Shown: piece after piece, positions 14,374-23,100 of the stretch
How positions within the stretch are numbered: position 1 is the stretch's first letter
Layout: the number at the start of each line of letters is the position of its first letter
Virus record (IMG/VR): IMGVR_UViG_3300043424_000608
Location: 1-37,247 of that record
Reading direction: 5' to 3' (one strand)
Length of the DNA: 37,247 bases
Source of the DNA: a virus
The notes under the pieces: generated by a model
What the model saw: only the letters and a program-made list of their open reading frames with translations
What the model was told of the DNA's origin: nothing
Databases searched by the model: none
Program-made: the position numbers and the translations under genes

Positions 14374-14835
14374 ATGAGTGTAATTGCGGACTTATCTTTA
14401 AAAATATTTCAGACAGAATTTGATAGTGATACTGGCATTATGCCACGTTCTCATATCTCAGGATGGTTAGATGCTAACCTTGGACAATTAAATACATTAT
14501 TAAATACTTCTTATAGTGGTTCAGATGCAGAGCTTGATTTAGAATCTCAAGCTATTTATAAAGAGCTATATTTAGCTAGTTATTATAGAAAGCAATCTAG
14601 AAACGCATTAAGAGGCTTGATTGATGCTAATGGTGGTGGGGGTGACATATTAAGTCTTAATGATGGCAATAGTTCAGTTACTTTCACTAATAAAAATGAA
14701 GTTGCAAAAGTTTATAAAAGCATGGCTGATAATGCTGAAACACGCTTAAATCAACTTGTTGCAAAATATAATATATATCAATCACAACCACTTCAATTAG
14801 GCGGTATTGAAACTAATTTAGATATTTATTATTAA
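14374..14835 (+). CDS. Head-tail adaptor / connector candidate (153 aa)
   Basis: The product is a compact helical protein: LSLKIFQTEFDSDTGIMPRSHISGWLDANLGQLNTLL at the N-terminus, a long helix through residues 50-80 (LDLESQAIYKELYLASYYRKQSRNAL) and another at about 110-135. This resembles the small all-helical adaptor proteins (gp6/gp15 type) that sit below the portal. Position supports it: capsid gene upstream, and stopper, neck and tail genes in the next block. It converges with the minus-strand tail-tube gene across a bidirectional terminator. The call is from pattern and synteny, not a single motif. Confidence 0.6.
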   Translation: MSVIADLSLKIFQTEFDSDTGIMPRSHISGWLDANLGQLNTLLNTSYSGSDAELDLESQAIYKELYLASYYRKQSRNALRGLIDANGGGGDILSLNDGNSSVTFTNKNEVAKVYKSMADNAETRLNQLVAKYNIYQSQPLQLGGIETNLDIYY

Positions 14836-14859
14836 TTTTTTATTTAAATTTATATATAA

Positions 14860-14890
14860 AAAAAGAGGCTGATTTCTCAGCCTCTTTTTA
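14860..14890. terminator. Bidirectional terminator between convergent genes
   Basis: AGAGGCTGA (14864-14872) pairs with TCAGCCTCT (14877-14885) around a 4-nt loop. It is flanked by A tracts on the left and T tracts on the right, so each strand has a hairpin followed by a U-run. It ends both the adaptor transcript (+) and the tail-tube transcript (-). Confidence 0.92.
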
Positions 14891-14915
14891 TTTATTAGGT
14901 TTATATTAATTGATA

Positions 14916-16040
14916 TTAAAGATAAACTGTTATTCCACTATAACTACCGCTCATTTGAATACCATTTGTAGTATCATTAGCACCACCAATTTGAGTACTA
15001 AATGTGATGTCTGCTGTTTTGTTAGCTCCAATAGAACTTGAATAACTAATAGAGTCAATTTGAGCATTTTTCATTGTATATCTTACAGCAGGTATACTGT
15101 TGCCACCAGGTTTGTTAACTGTAATTGTAATGTCATTTTTTGGATTAGCTTCCACTAAATCAACAAGACTACCATTTTCAGAGTCAGCTTGAACACCATT
15201 AACAGTAAGAGTTGCTGTAATTGGGAAGTCAACAGTGCGAACGAATGCATATTTTGAACCAAGTCTTTCAATTGGAGAGCGTCCAAGAGGAAGTGAAAGA
15301 CTTGCACTTTGTAAATGAAGACCTGAAATATCTGCACCAATACCACTATTACCTATATTACCGAAACTAATCGTAACATCTCCTGGTCGTAAGGCATTAA
15401 CAATAGTAGTTCCTGTTTGACTATTTGGCTTACTAAAAGAGATTACTGGTGTTAATTTTGTACCTTTTTCTTGATCAATACCAGCGCTTGAGCAACCAGT
15501 TGCTTGACCAGCAGAACCAGTGCCAGGAACAGTGAATGCGTTCATGTTAGAACCTTCCACTGAAACTGAAACAGTTGGAATATTTCCTACTGATAAATCA
15601 ACAGTATAGTCAGTAAGATAAGCGTTACCAATACCAATTACTGATTTACCACTTAAATTTGTTGTAGATGCATTTAAGTCATTTCCTTCGTCTGTGGTTA
15701 CAATGTAAAAGTTTTGACCACTTCCATCTATTAATTGTCCAGATGGAAATTGGCTTTGAGTTTGAGTAGATCCAGTTGGAACATAGAATCCAAGAGCCGA
15801 TTCATTAGCTCCATCTGTTAAATAATATGAAAAGTCAAGTGAAACTGTTGGAGATTCAAGAACAATTGAGTCAATACGGGCCAATTCACCGAATTGGTTA
15901 ATATCTTGACGAGCAATGTTAAAATTATAGTTTGCACTTTGTACTCTGTCTAATTGATAGTGTTCACCAGTTGTTGTTGAAGCAGCTGATTTACTAACAT
16001 AAAGACCTTCTGATTGATAAATTACTCTGTTTCTAGGCAT
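14916..16040 (-). CDS. Major tail tube protein candidate, paralogue B (374 aa)
   Basis: This beta-rich protein is the likely tail tube subunit: it is last in a minus-strand block with stopper, neck and tail-completion candidates. It shows clear similarity to the distal tail protein at 30056-31300. VQSANYNFNIARQDINQFG (33-51) matches VQNLSFGLQNDRQKLKQVG, SPTVSLDFSYYLTDGANESA (63-82) matches SPDINLNINYYLTPYLHNEL, and YLTDY (141-145) followed by VGNIPTV (151-157) and Met166 repeats the same spacing. A second shared block is GSKYAFVRTVDFPITAT near 272. Tube subunits stack as hexamers around the DNA channel. The gene is on the opposite strand to the flanking morphogenesis genes. Two Cys-free ends and no enzyme motif are seen. 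Confidence 0.7.
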   Translation of the reverse strand: MPRNRVIYQSEGLYVSKSAASTTTGEHYQLDRVQSANYNFNIARQDINQFGELARIDSIVLESPTVSLDFSYYLTDGANESALGFYVPTGSTQTQSQFPSGQLIDGSGQNFYIVTTDEGNDLNASTTNLSGKSVIGIGNAYLTDYTVDLSVGNIPTVSVSVEGSNMNAFTVPGTGSAGQATGCSSAGIDQEKGTKLTPVISFSKPNSQTGTTIVNALRPGDVTISFGNIGNSGIGADISGLHLQSASLSLPLGRSPIERLGSKYAFVRTVDFPITATLTVNGVQADSENGSLVDLVEANPKNDITITVNKPGGNSIPAVRYTMKNAQIDSISYSSSIGANKTADITFSTQIGGANDTTNGIQMSGSYSGITVYL

Positions 16041-16063
16041 AATATTTAGTTTATTAGTTTTAC

Positions 16064-16080
16064 ATTTTAAAAATTAAAAT
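16064..16080. other. AT hairpin and TGTAAAAC before the tail-tube gene
   Basis: On the minus strand ATTTTAA-TTT-TTAAAAT (16064-16080) runs directly into TGTAAAAC, a variant of the promoter motif, about 19 nt before the ATG at 16040. CTAAATATT also sits directly before the ATG. It may give the abundant tube protein its own transcript; weak evidence. Confidence 0.3.
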
Positions 16081-16092
16081 GAGAAATTATTT

Positions 16093-16941
16093 TTAGGATC
16101 TAGGATATCTTTGCTGATGCATCTCAAAATCAATGAATCCAATATATAAATCATTAGCTAAAGTTTTGCGAGCTTTGTCTGTTAATTTAGAAGTAATAAC
16201 TTCTTCGACAAAGAATAATGGGTTATTTTGATTTTCATTTTTTAATGTTTCATATGAATATGAGCCATTTTTAAGATCACCATATTCTGTTAACGGGTGT
16301 CCAGTAAATGGTATATTCGTAATTACTTCATTTTGAGAATCTGCAAAAATTGATAGTACTCCATCTAATTGGTAGGCATTCTCAGCCATAACAACAGCCT
16401 TCATGGATATTTTTGTAGTATCTTCGCCGCCGAAAGCAAATGGTTGATTGTTAATTGATTGGCTAGATAAGAATATAGCTGGAACAACCTGATCGTATGG
16501 TTGAACATAATTTTGAGCAGAACTAAAGACTCTTGGATTTGAGTTGTATTTTTTATCAACTAAAAGATCCTCTTCGCCTTCATTAGTAAAGTATATATTA
16601 AAATCTTTTACTGCAAAACTTCCTGTTATATTAGCTGTATTAGCAGCCCCACTAACTAAAGCCCTACCATTTTCAAAATCAAGCATTAAATTATTGCTGC
16701 GAGAAGTAAATGTATTATTAATCCATACTCCACTTGGTACATCAGCTCCAGCAATGGAGTTATCAGTTACCCATTGTTTGTATGGGCTTCCAAATGCTTT
16801 ATATCTACTATCAAGACGGTCATCTGTATAATAGTAGAATTTACCAGTTTTATTTGAATAAGCTTGCCCCTTCTTTAGTAAGTAATTATCAAACCAAAGA
16901 AAAAATGAAGTAGTTGCTCTATGTTGGAATTGTTCGATCAT
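16093..16941 (-). CDS. Tail completion / terminator candidate (282 aa)
   Basis: A 282-residue protein with an N-terminal amphipathic segment (EQFQHRATTSFFLWFDNYLLKKGQAYSN), a long beta-rich middle rich in Asn, Ser and Phe, and a C-terminal stretch near 250-282 (LTDKARKTLANDLYIGFIDFEMHQQRYPRS). It overlaps the neck-gene stop by 23 nt and precedes the tail-tube gene. In the usual order stopper, neck, tail-completion, tube it fills the tail-completion place, which would cap the tail tube at the head-proximal end. I see no decisive motif; other structural roles are possible. Confidence 0.5.
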   Translation of the reverse strand: MIEQFQHRATTSFFLWFDNYLLKKGQAYSNKTGKFYYYTDDRLDSRYKAFGSPYKQWVTDNSIAGADVPSGVWINNTFTSRSNNLMLDFENGRALVSGAANTANITGSFAVKDFNIYFTNEGEEDLLVDKKYNSNPRVFSSAQNYVQPYDQVVPAIFLSSQSINNQPFAFGGEDTTKISMKAVVMAENAYQLDGVLSIFADSQNEVITNIPFTGHPLTEYGDLKNGSYSYETLKNENQNNPLFFVEEVITSKLTDKARKTLANDLYIGFIDFEMHQQRYPRS

Positions 16942-17518
16942 ATAAGTTAGTTATTTGTTTTTTATATTTTGTTAATAATGCTGATATATATTTAGTATTT
17001 TTAAATTTGCCTACATTTATTTTACCATCTACCTGAACAGCTTCTCCAGATCTACTTTTGGGACTATCTATAAATAAATAATATCCCAAACCAGATATAC
17101 CAGATTCTATTCCTTTTGCCCAACTACGACCAGTTGCCCACGGCATTGGGGTTACAGCAAATATATCTTTTGGTTCTGGGAAATTAATAGTAAATAAACT
17201 GCCAGAATCTATATTTTTGGTAAAATATATTTCCATTGATTCAAATATGTTTAATATGTCTTTAATTGGATCTGTTCCATCAAAAAATCCAATAAATGAA
17301 AATAAATTTCCTTGACCACCAAGAGTACCACTTGTATTAGATGCACTAGGTCCGCCTTCAATTTCTTTTGTGACAGGATGGTTTAAAAATTCTTGAATTA
17401 ATTGATTTTTAATCATTAAAAATTCTTTCCTCACTACCATTTCAAATTCTTTTCTAAGTAATTTCGGTGATTGTGAGTTAATTATTTTTTGAACATCTGC
17501 TGGAAGTCGTTTTGCCAT
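16919..17518 (-). CDS. Neck protein candidate, HK97-gp10-like (199 aa)
   Basis: An N-terminal helical part (LPADVQKIINSQSPKLLRKEFEMVVRKEFLMIKNQLIQEFL) is followed by a loop with Gly/Ser and a C-terminal part containing MPWATGRSWAKGIESGISGL (about 123-142), a stretch that resembles neck proteins of tailed phages. The tail is basic (KYKKQITNLYDR). The gene shares its ATG boundary with the upstream stop (one-base overlap at 17518) and overlaps the next gene, so the block is one operon. The role would be joining head and tail. Family similarity is by eye. Confidence 0.55.
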   Translation of the reverse strand: MAKRLPADVQKIINSQSPKLLRKEFEMVVRKEFLMIKNQLIQEFLNHPVTKEIEGGPSASNTSGTLGGQGNLFSFIGFFDGTDPIKDILNIFESMEIYFTKNIDSGSLFTINFPEPKDIFAVTPMPWATGRSWAKGIESGISGLGYYLFIDSPKSRSGEAVQVDGKINVGKFKNTKYISALLTKYKKQITNLYDRTIPT

Positions 17519-17976
17519 TATTCATCAATTGGTGTTAGAAAGAATTCGTAGTATTGATTTGAAAATAATCCCATTGGATTACCATCGCTTCTAATTGAAA
17601 AGGTTATTCCATCAAATTCTACTTTTCTAGCTTCTTTAATATAATTATAACCATCTGGATCTACAATGATTTTAACAGAGCCTTGAGGCATTATAATTTT
17701 ATTTTGAGAGCCTTTATTAGAGGAACTATCAGCAAAATGTTCTTCTTCTAATTTTAAATAATAAATTCTCGCCATAAATGTAGAAGATACTGTTTCATAT
17801 TCTACGCTTGTAGTAGCTCCAGCATTTCCATAAATTGAATTATATTGTGGAGAGCTGGATATAGCTATCTTTTTGGCATTTTTATATACTGTGATTTCTC
17901 TAGAGAATGTATCATGTAAATCAGCAAGGGCTGAGATTACTTTATTTTGTCTAGATAAATTAATTAAGCTTGGCAT
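17518..17976 (-). CDS. Head closure / stopper candidate (152 aa)
   Basis: First gene of the minus-strand tail block. The 152-residue product begins with a helix (LINLSRQNKVISALADLHDTFSREITVYKNA) and continues as a beta-rich domain (SSTFMARIYYLKLEEEHF; IIMPQGSVKIIVDPDGYNYI; KVEFDGITFSIRSDGNPMGL), the normal size and strand content of head-closure proteins of the SPP1 gp16 type. It has its own promoter-like motif GTGTAAATTT just upstream, and its stop overlaps the next ATG. Function is inferred from order and size. Confidence 0.5.
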   Translation of the reverse strand: MPSLINLSRQNKVISALADLHDTFSREITVYKNAKKIAISSSPQYNSIYGNAGATTSVEYETVSSTFMARIYYLKLEEEHFADSSSNKGSQNKIIMPQGSVKIIVDPDGYNYIKEARKVEFDGITFSIRSDGNPMGLFSNQYYEFFLTPIDE

Positions 17977-17981
17977 ATTGA

Positions 17982-17989
17982 AATTTACA
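17982..17989 (-). promoter_or_regulatory. TGTAAATT promoter motif for the inverted tail block
   Basis: On the minus strand AAAAAAGTGTAAATT ends 5 nt before the ATG at 17976. It is the only family member on the minus strand with a clear GTGTAAA core and close start codon, and it sits exactly in front of the inverted four-gene block. Confidence 0.5.
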
Positions 17990-18021
17990 CTTTTTTATTT
18001 ATTATTTATTAAGGTATAAGG

Positions 18022-18309
18022 ATGAATGCTAAAAATTCTTTAGAAAAAAAGTCAAAACAGTCAATTACGGCTATTTTTAAACAAATGTTAATGATGATCG
18101 AGGATATGAAACAGGATCACGACTATCATTATAAAAAATTATATGATAATATTCCAGAAGAATATCATCCAGTAATTTCAGCTGCAAATCATTTTGACGA
18201 ATCAAAATTGGCTTATATTCGCAAAAGAATATTAGATCAGGGAAATGAATGTTTAAGAACTTTTTCTGATGAAATTAATAATTATACTGTAAGTTTTGTT
18301 TTTAAATAA
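18022..18309 (+). CDS. Small helical hypothetical protein (95 aa)
   Basis: The 95-residue protein is charged and helical, with a basic start (NAKNSLEKKSKQSITAIFKQMLMMIEDM) and a central HYHKK-like/His-rich part (DHDYHYKKLYDNIPEEYHPVI). I do not recognise the family. It is divergent from the stopper gene (45-nt gap) and lies 17 nt before the first tail-chaperone candidate, so it may head the tail operon. AAGG directly abuts the ATG, too close for a good ribosome site; an AAGG about 7 nt further upstream is a better one. Confidence 0.7.
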   Translation: MNAKNSLEKKSKQSITAIFKQMLMMIEDMKQDHDYHYKKLYDNIPEEYHPVISAANHFDESKLAYIRKRILDQGNECLRTFSDEINNYTVSFVFK

Positions 18310-18326
18310 TATAATAGAAAAATAAT

Positions 18327-19082
18327 ATGGAATTCAAGGAATTATATAGTTTCACAGTCGATAAGGAAGTAGAGAAAACAATTGAATCTACTAAAAAGGA
18401 TAAGAAAACGGGGGAAGAAATCACTACCAAGAAAAAGGTAAAGGAAAAAGTACCCGTTTCAATTCGTTTAAAAAGACCTTCACGCAGAGAATTGGAAGAA
18501 GCTGAATTAGAGTTCAGTGTTGAAATGAGTCGCTGCGTTAAGAAGGGTATTTTAACAAAAGCCATGCTTGCTAAAAAGTATAGTGATACTGGTGGTTTAA
18601 TGAGTGAAGATGCTGCTGGTTCATTAGTTGATGCTTATAAAAAGATCTTTGATTTGCAAAATGAATATTCTCGCCTTGAAATTGTTCAAGATAAATCTGA
18701 TAAACAAAAGGCTAGAGTTGAAGAGATTACAAAAGAACTCGCCACAACTCGCCGCGAAATTGTAGAATTTGAATCAAACTATCAATCTCTTTTTGATCAC
18801 ACTGCTGATGTTAAAGCTCAAAATCGTTTGATTTTATGGTATGTTATCATGCTTACTTATATTCAAGAAGAAGAAGATGAAAACCCAAAACCATATTTTG
18901 GACAAGGTGATTTCGATGAAAAGATTGAAGAGTATTATAAAAGAGAAGAATCGGATGATAGTCTTTATTTCTTAATTACTAAGAAAGCTGCAACTATTTT
19001 AGCTTTCTGGTTCTTCAATCAAGCTTCTGACAAACAATCATTTGATGGTTTAATGGAGAAACTTGAAAAGAATGAAGTGTGA
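18327..19082 (+). CDS. Tail assembly chaperone candidate 1 (251 aa)
   Basis: The 251-residue product has a Lys-rich start (FTVDKEVEKTIESTKKDKKTGEEITTKKKVKEKVPVSIRLKRPSRRELEEAELEF) followed by a mainly helical, acidic body with coiled-coil character (about 105-160) and an aromatic C-terminal part (LITKKAATILAFWFFNQASDKQ). It is followed by a coupled gene and then the tape measure gene, the standard place for tail chaperones. Its stop overlaps the next gene's start as GTGA. The next frame is -1 relative to this one, which would permit a lambda G/GT-like fusion, but no convincing slippery heptamer is seen near the junction. Confidence 0.55.
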   Translation: MEFKELYSFTVDKEVEKTIESTKKDKKTGEEITTKKKVKEKVPVSIRLKRPSRRELEEAELEFSVEMSRCVKKGILTKAMLAKKYSDTGGLMSEDAAGSLVDAYKKIFDLQNEYSRLEIVQDKSDKQKARVEEITKELATTRREIVEFESNYQSLFDHTADVKAQNRLILWYVIMLTYIQEEEDENPKPYFGQGDFDEKIEEYYKREESDDSLYFLITKKAATILAFWFFNQASDKQSFDGLMEKLEKNEV

Positions 19083-20065
19083 GTGAAGAAGAATATATAG
19101 CCATTGTTGGTGAAATATTTGATGGGTATACTGAGTTTTACTTTAAAGGTGAACCAGTATACCTAAAACATTTTTCTATTAGAGATCAAAGGTATATTCA
19201 TAAATATTATAATAAGTATAAAAATCTTGCAGTTAATAAAGGCATACCAACTGAGGAAGAAGCTTTAAAGCGATTAAAAGAAGATGATTTATGGTCTAAT
19301 GATGATGATTATAAAATATCATCTCTAGAACTTGAAGTTGATAATTTAAAAGACTCTTTATTAAATACCATCCTTCCTTCACAAAAAAAAGCTTTGCAAG
19401 AAACAATAAACGAGAGGCAAAAAGAGTTAAATATTTTAAAAATTAAAAGAAAAGAAGTAGTTGGTACAACTGCTGAAGATTTTGCTAATTCTAGAGCTAA
19501 TGAAGAGTTTATTAGATATATCATATTTAAAGATCAAGAATTAAAACAACATTTATTTACTGAAGAAGAGTTTGGAAATTTAGATGATAAAGATATCTCA
19601 GCTTTAATTAAGCAAAACTCAAGTTGTTCTAGTAGACTGAGTGAAGAGTTAATTCAAGAAAGTGTGTTAAGAGACTTTTTTAATATGTATCTTTCTCAAA
19701 CAGAAGATGTTTCCTCTTTTTATGGAAAACCAATTATATATCTTTCTGTTTATCAACTAAAGTTAGCTTTATATGCTAGAGTGTTTTATAATATATTCCA
19801 ATATAATGATGATATTCCAAACGGAATTAAAAAAGACCCATCTGCTTTATTAAGATTTGCAGAAAGTAAACGTAGTGGTGGTAATAATAAAGTCTTATCA
19901 AAAATAAAAGATAAAGACTCTGGAGCAACAACTCTTTTTGGTGCAACAAAAGAAGATTTACAAGAGGTAATACCAGATGCACCAACGATTTCATTATCAG
20001 ATCATATTAAAAATAGTGGCGGTACTTTAAGTATGGATGATATGATTAAATTAATGGGAGAATAG
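19079..20065 (+). CDS. Tail assembly chaperone candidate 2 (328 aa)
   Basis: It starts with GTG (19079-19081) overlapping the upstream TGA, so expression probably depends on re-initiation. The 328-residue protein is acidic and helical, with FYFKGEPVYLKHFSIRDQRYIHKYYNKYKNLAV near the N-terminus, a coiled-coil stretch at about 78-125 (ISSLELEVDNLKDSLL... ERQKELNILKIKRKE), and a polar C-terminal tail. Position directly upstream of the tape measure gene supports a chaperone or tail-assembly role. I see no enzymatic motif. A proper ATG is absent near the start, and the encoded MSEEEYIAIVGEIFDG is a plausible N-terminus. Confidence 0.55.
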   Translation: MSEEEYIAIVGEIFDGYTEFYFKGEPVYLKHFSIRDQRYIHKYYNKYKNLAVNKGIPTEEEALKRLKEDDLWSNDDDYKISSLELEVDNLKDSLLNTILPSQKKALQETINERQKELNILKIKRKEVVGTTAEDFANSRANEEFIRYIIFKDQELKQHLFTEEEFGNLDDKDISALIKQNSSCSSRLSEELIQESVLRDFFNMYLSQTEDVSSFYGKPIIYLSVYQLKLALYARVFYNIFQYNDDIPNGIKKDPSALLRFAESKRSGGNNKVLSKIKDKDSGATTLFGATKEDLQEVIPDAPTISLSDHIKNSGGTLSMDDMIKLMGE

Positions 20066-20076
20066 TATTTTTTATG

Positions 20077-20085
20077 TGTAAATAT
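20077..20085 (+). promoter_or_regulatory. TGTAAATAT promoter motif before the tape measure gene
   Basis: TTTATGTGTAAATATTCC lies 17 nt before the ATG at 20103, with an AAGGAATAAGG ribosome site in between. This is the one strong family member with a normal leader and Shine-Dalgarno sequence. Confidence 0.5.
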
Positions 20086-20102
20086 TCCTAAAGGAATAAG
20101 GA

Positions 20103-23100
20103 ATGCCACTACAATTACCAGTAATTCAAACAGGATTAGAAGCGAGTATTCAACAAGCAATGAGAAATGCTGGGCGTAATGCTCAGATTAATCTTGGAAC
20201 TAATAGCCGTCAGATTAATGCGCTTGCACAACCGCTTGGAAGAATTACTGGTCAGGCTGACGAATTCACAAAATCAATGGAAGCTGCAAATGCTCGTGTA
20301 TTTGCTTTCGGTGCTTCAGTTGGTATTATTAATGGAGTAACTAAAGCATTTGGAGCATTAGTTAGAAATACAATTGAGGTTGAAAAATCTCTTGTAGAAA
20401 TTAATACAGTTTTAAATGCTAGTAGTGATTCATTGCAACAATTTGGTAATAAGCTTTTTGATGTTGCTAAAACTACTGGTCAAACTTTTGATACTGTTGC
20501 TAAAGGTGCATTAGAACTTGCTAGACAGGGTTTAAGTACAGAAGAAACTTTAAAAAGAATTAATGATGCACTTATTCTTTCAAGACTTTCTGGTTTAGAT
20601 GCACAACAATCTGTTGAAGGTTTAACTGCAGCGTTTAACTCGTTTAAAGAGACGGGAATTACAACATCTCAAATTCTCAATAAATTAGTTGTTGTTTCTC
20701 AAAAATATTCTGTTTCAGAAAGAGATTTAATTGAAGGTCTTAAAAGATCTGCGTCTGTTGCGGATCAAGCTGGTGTTTCTTTTGATGAATTAGTTGGTAT
20801 TATTACAACTGTTCAAGAAAGAACTGCTCGTGGTGGTGCTGTTATTGGTAACGCATTTAAAACAATTTTTGCTCGTATACAAGATACTGGAGCATTAGAA
20901 GATTTACGTAGTTATGGTATAGTAGTTGACGATGTAAAAGGAAAAATTTTACCAGCTACAAAAATTTTACAAAATTTAGGCACAGAGTTTAATAATTTAA
21001 GTCAACTAGAACAAGCTGATCTTGCTAAAAAACTTGGTGGTGTTTATCAGTTATCAAACTTATTAGCCGCAGTTAAAGATTTATCAAGTGAACAGTCTAA
21101 GTATGTTGATATTGTTAAACTTTCAGCTGGGGCAACTGATGAAGCTTATAAGAAAAATGCTGCATTAAACGAAACCCTTGCTACTTTAATTAATAAAGTT
21201 ACTCTTAGCGCACAACAACTTGGTGCAACTTTAGGAGAAATTGGTATTACTGATGGTTTAAAGAAAGTATTAGATTTTGTTAATAGTATTTTTGAAGGTT
21301 TCCAAAAAATACTTGGAGAAGAAAGTGCATTGGGAACTTTTTTTAAAGGATTAGTAAAAGGAATTGGAAATGTTTTAGCTGGTCCTGGTTTAGCAATATT
21401 TGCAGCTATCATTGGAAAACTTTCTATACAATTAGCTGGGTTTGGTATTGATGCTTTAAAATCCTTTTTCAAAATTAATCAATCTGCAAAAGAAATTCAA
21501 AATATTGAAAAATCAATTGCTACCGCTTTAGGTAGTAACTTAGGTTTACAAAGACAACTTTTTGCTTTAGAAGGAAATCGCGCTGCTCAACTTAAGTTAA
21601 TGACTGATGCTATTGTTCAGCAAGAAGCTGTAATGCGTAGAATGTCTGCTACAGCTGGGTCATTAGCTGGATCACTATATCAACAAGGAGTAAGATCAGT
21701 TGGCGGTCAAGGATTAAGAGTTCCTAAAGCAGCTGGTGGTTATATGCCAGCGGTTGCTGGAGAAGCTTCAGATATTCGTCGTGGTGTTGGTGGGGCAAAA
21801 GCTGGTGACAAACCAGTAGTAATTCCAAATTTCGCATTTGGTGGCGGCAAGAAAGGAACTATGGTTGCTCATACTGGTGAGTATATTGTTCCTAATTTTG
21901 CAAGAGGTGGGTCAGCCATCTTTAATAGAGATATGATCGCATCAATGGGTCTTCCATCTGGTGCTAAAAAGATTGGTGCTGCTGGAGGATTTATACCTAA
22001 TTTTGCTGAATGGTATGATAGTTCAACTAAAAAAGTAGTAACTTCAACAGATTATCCAAAAACTCCAGGGAATTGGACAAAAATTGCCAGTAATTCCCAA
22101 ACCTATAGAAAATATGCAGATACTTTAGAAAATTATAAACTCCCTAATGTTGACTTTTATCTGTTCCCAGATGGAACAGGTGGTCGCGGAGCTACAGTTA
22201 GAGGCGCTCTTGGTAGAAGTAAATCTAAAGCAGTTGAGAATATTGAAAAACAACAGCAAAAAGTTGAAAAATCTGGGTTTTTTAATTTAAATGCAGATCA
22301 GCTAGGTGGAATTCTTCTTGTTTCGCCTAGATTTGGTAAAGGAGTCGGTAGTTTAGATACATCAATGCAAATTGCAGAAATACCGATCTTTAATCAAGGC
22401 AAATTCCAAGTTGATAAAAATAAATATATTAATTTAAAAGGAGTTAAGACATCTAATACTCCAAGCGGAAGAGATTTACAAGGATTACAGGGAGATATAA
22501 GTCAATTATTCGCAGGTGGAATTGTAGATCTTGCTTATAGATTATATGGAAGCACTTTTGATCCAGCAAGCGCTGGAGAGTTTACTCAAAAATTAAAATC
22601 TTTAGATAGTTCAAATAAACAACAATTAATACCACAGGCTGCACAAGGAGATTTATTTGAGGCTGCTGGTAAAGTTGCCCTTAATAGTTTTAGCAATTTA
22701 GAATCTTTATTTGGTTCTGCAGAACAAAATAGACCGTTTGATTTTCAAAATCCAGCTGCATTACAAAAAATGTTTGGAGTTAGTGTTTTAAGAGGGGAGG
22801 CGAAAAGAGGGGGAGAAAAAAACTTTTCGTCATCCAAACAAGTATCTGGTATTATTAAGAAAGTTTTTAATGATCCAGAATATTCTCCAAAAGCATTAGA
22901 CGCTTTAAAAGCTCAGGGAGCTTTTAGTCCAGAGATGCAAAAACAGAAAAAAGAAGAAGAAATCTCTAATGCTGTAAGTGGTTTTATTCCTAATTTTGTA
23001 AGTCAAAAATATATATTAAATACTCTTGCTAGAATAAAAGCTGGCACAAGTGGCTTTTCAAAACAAGAACAAGAGACATTCTTAAATAAATTTGGTGCAA

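Noticed and set aside
19040-19082. -1 frameshift fusing the two chaperone genes
   Set aside because: No convincing slippery heptamer or downstream structure was seen; a GTGA overlap explains expression.
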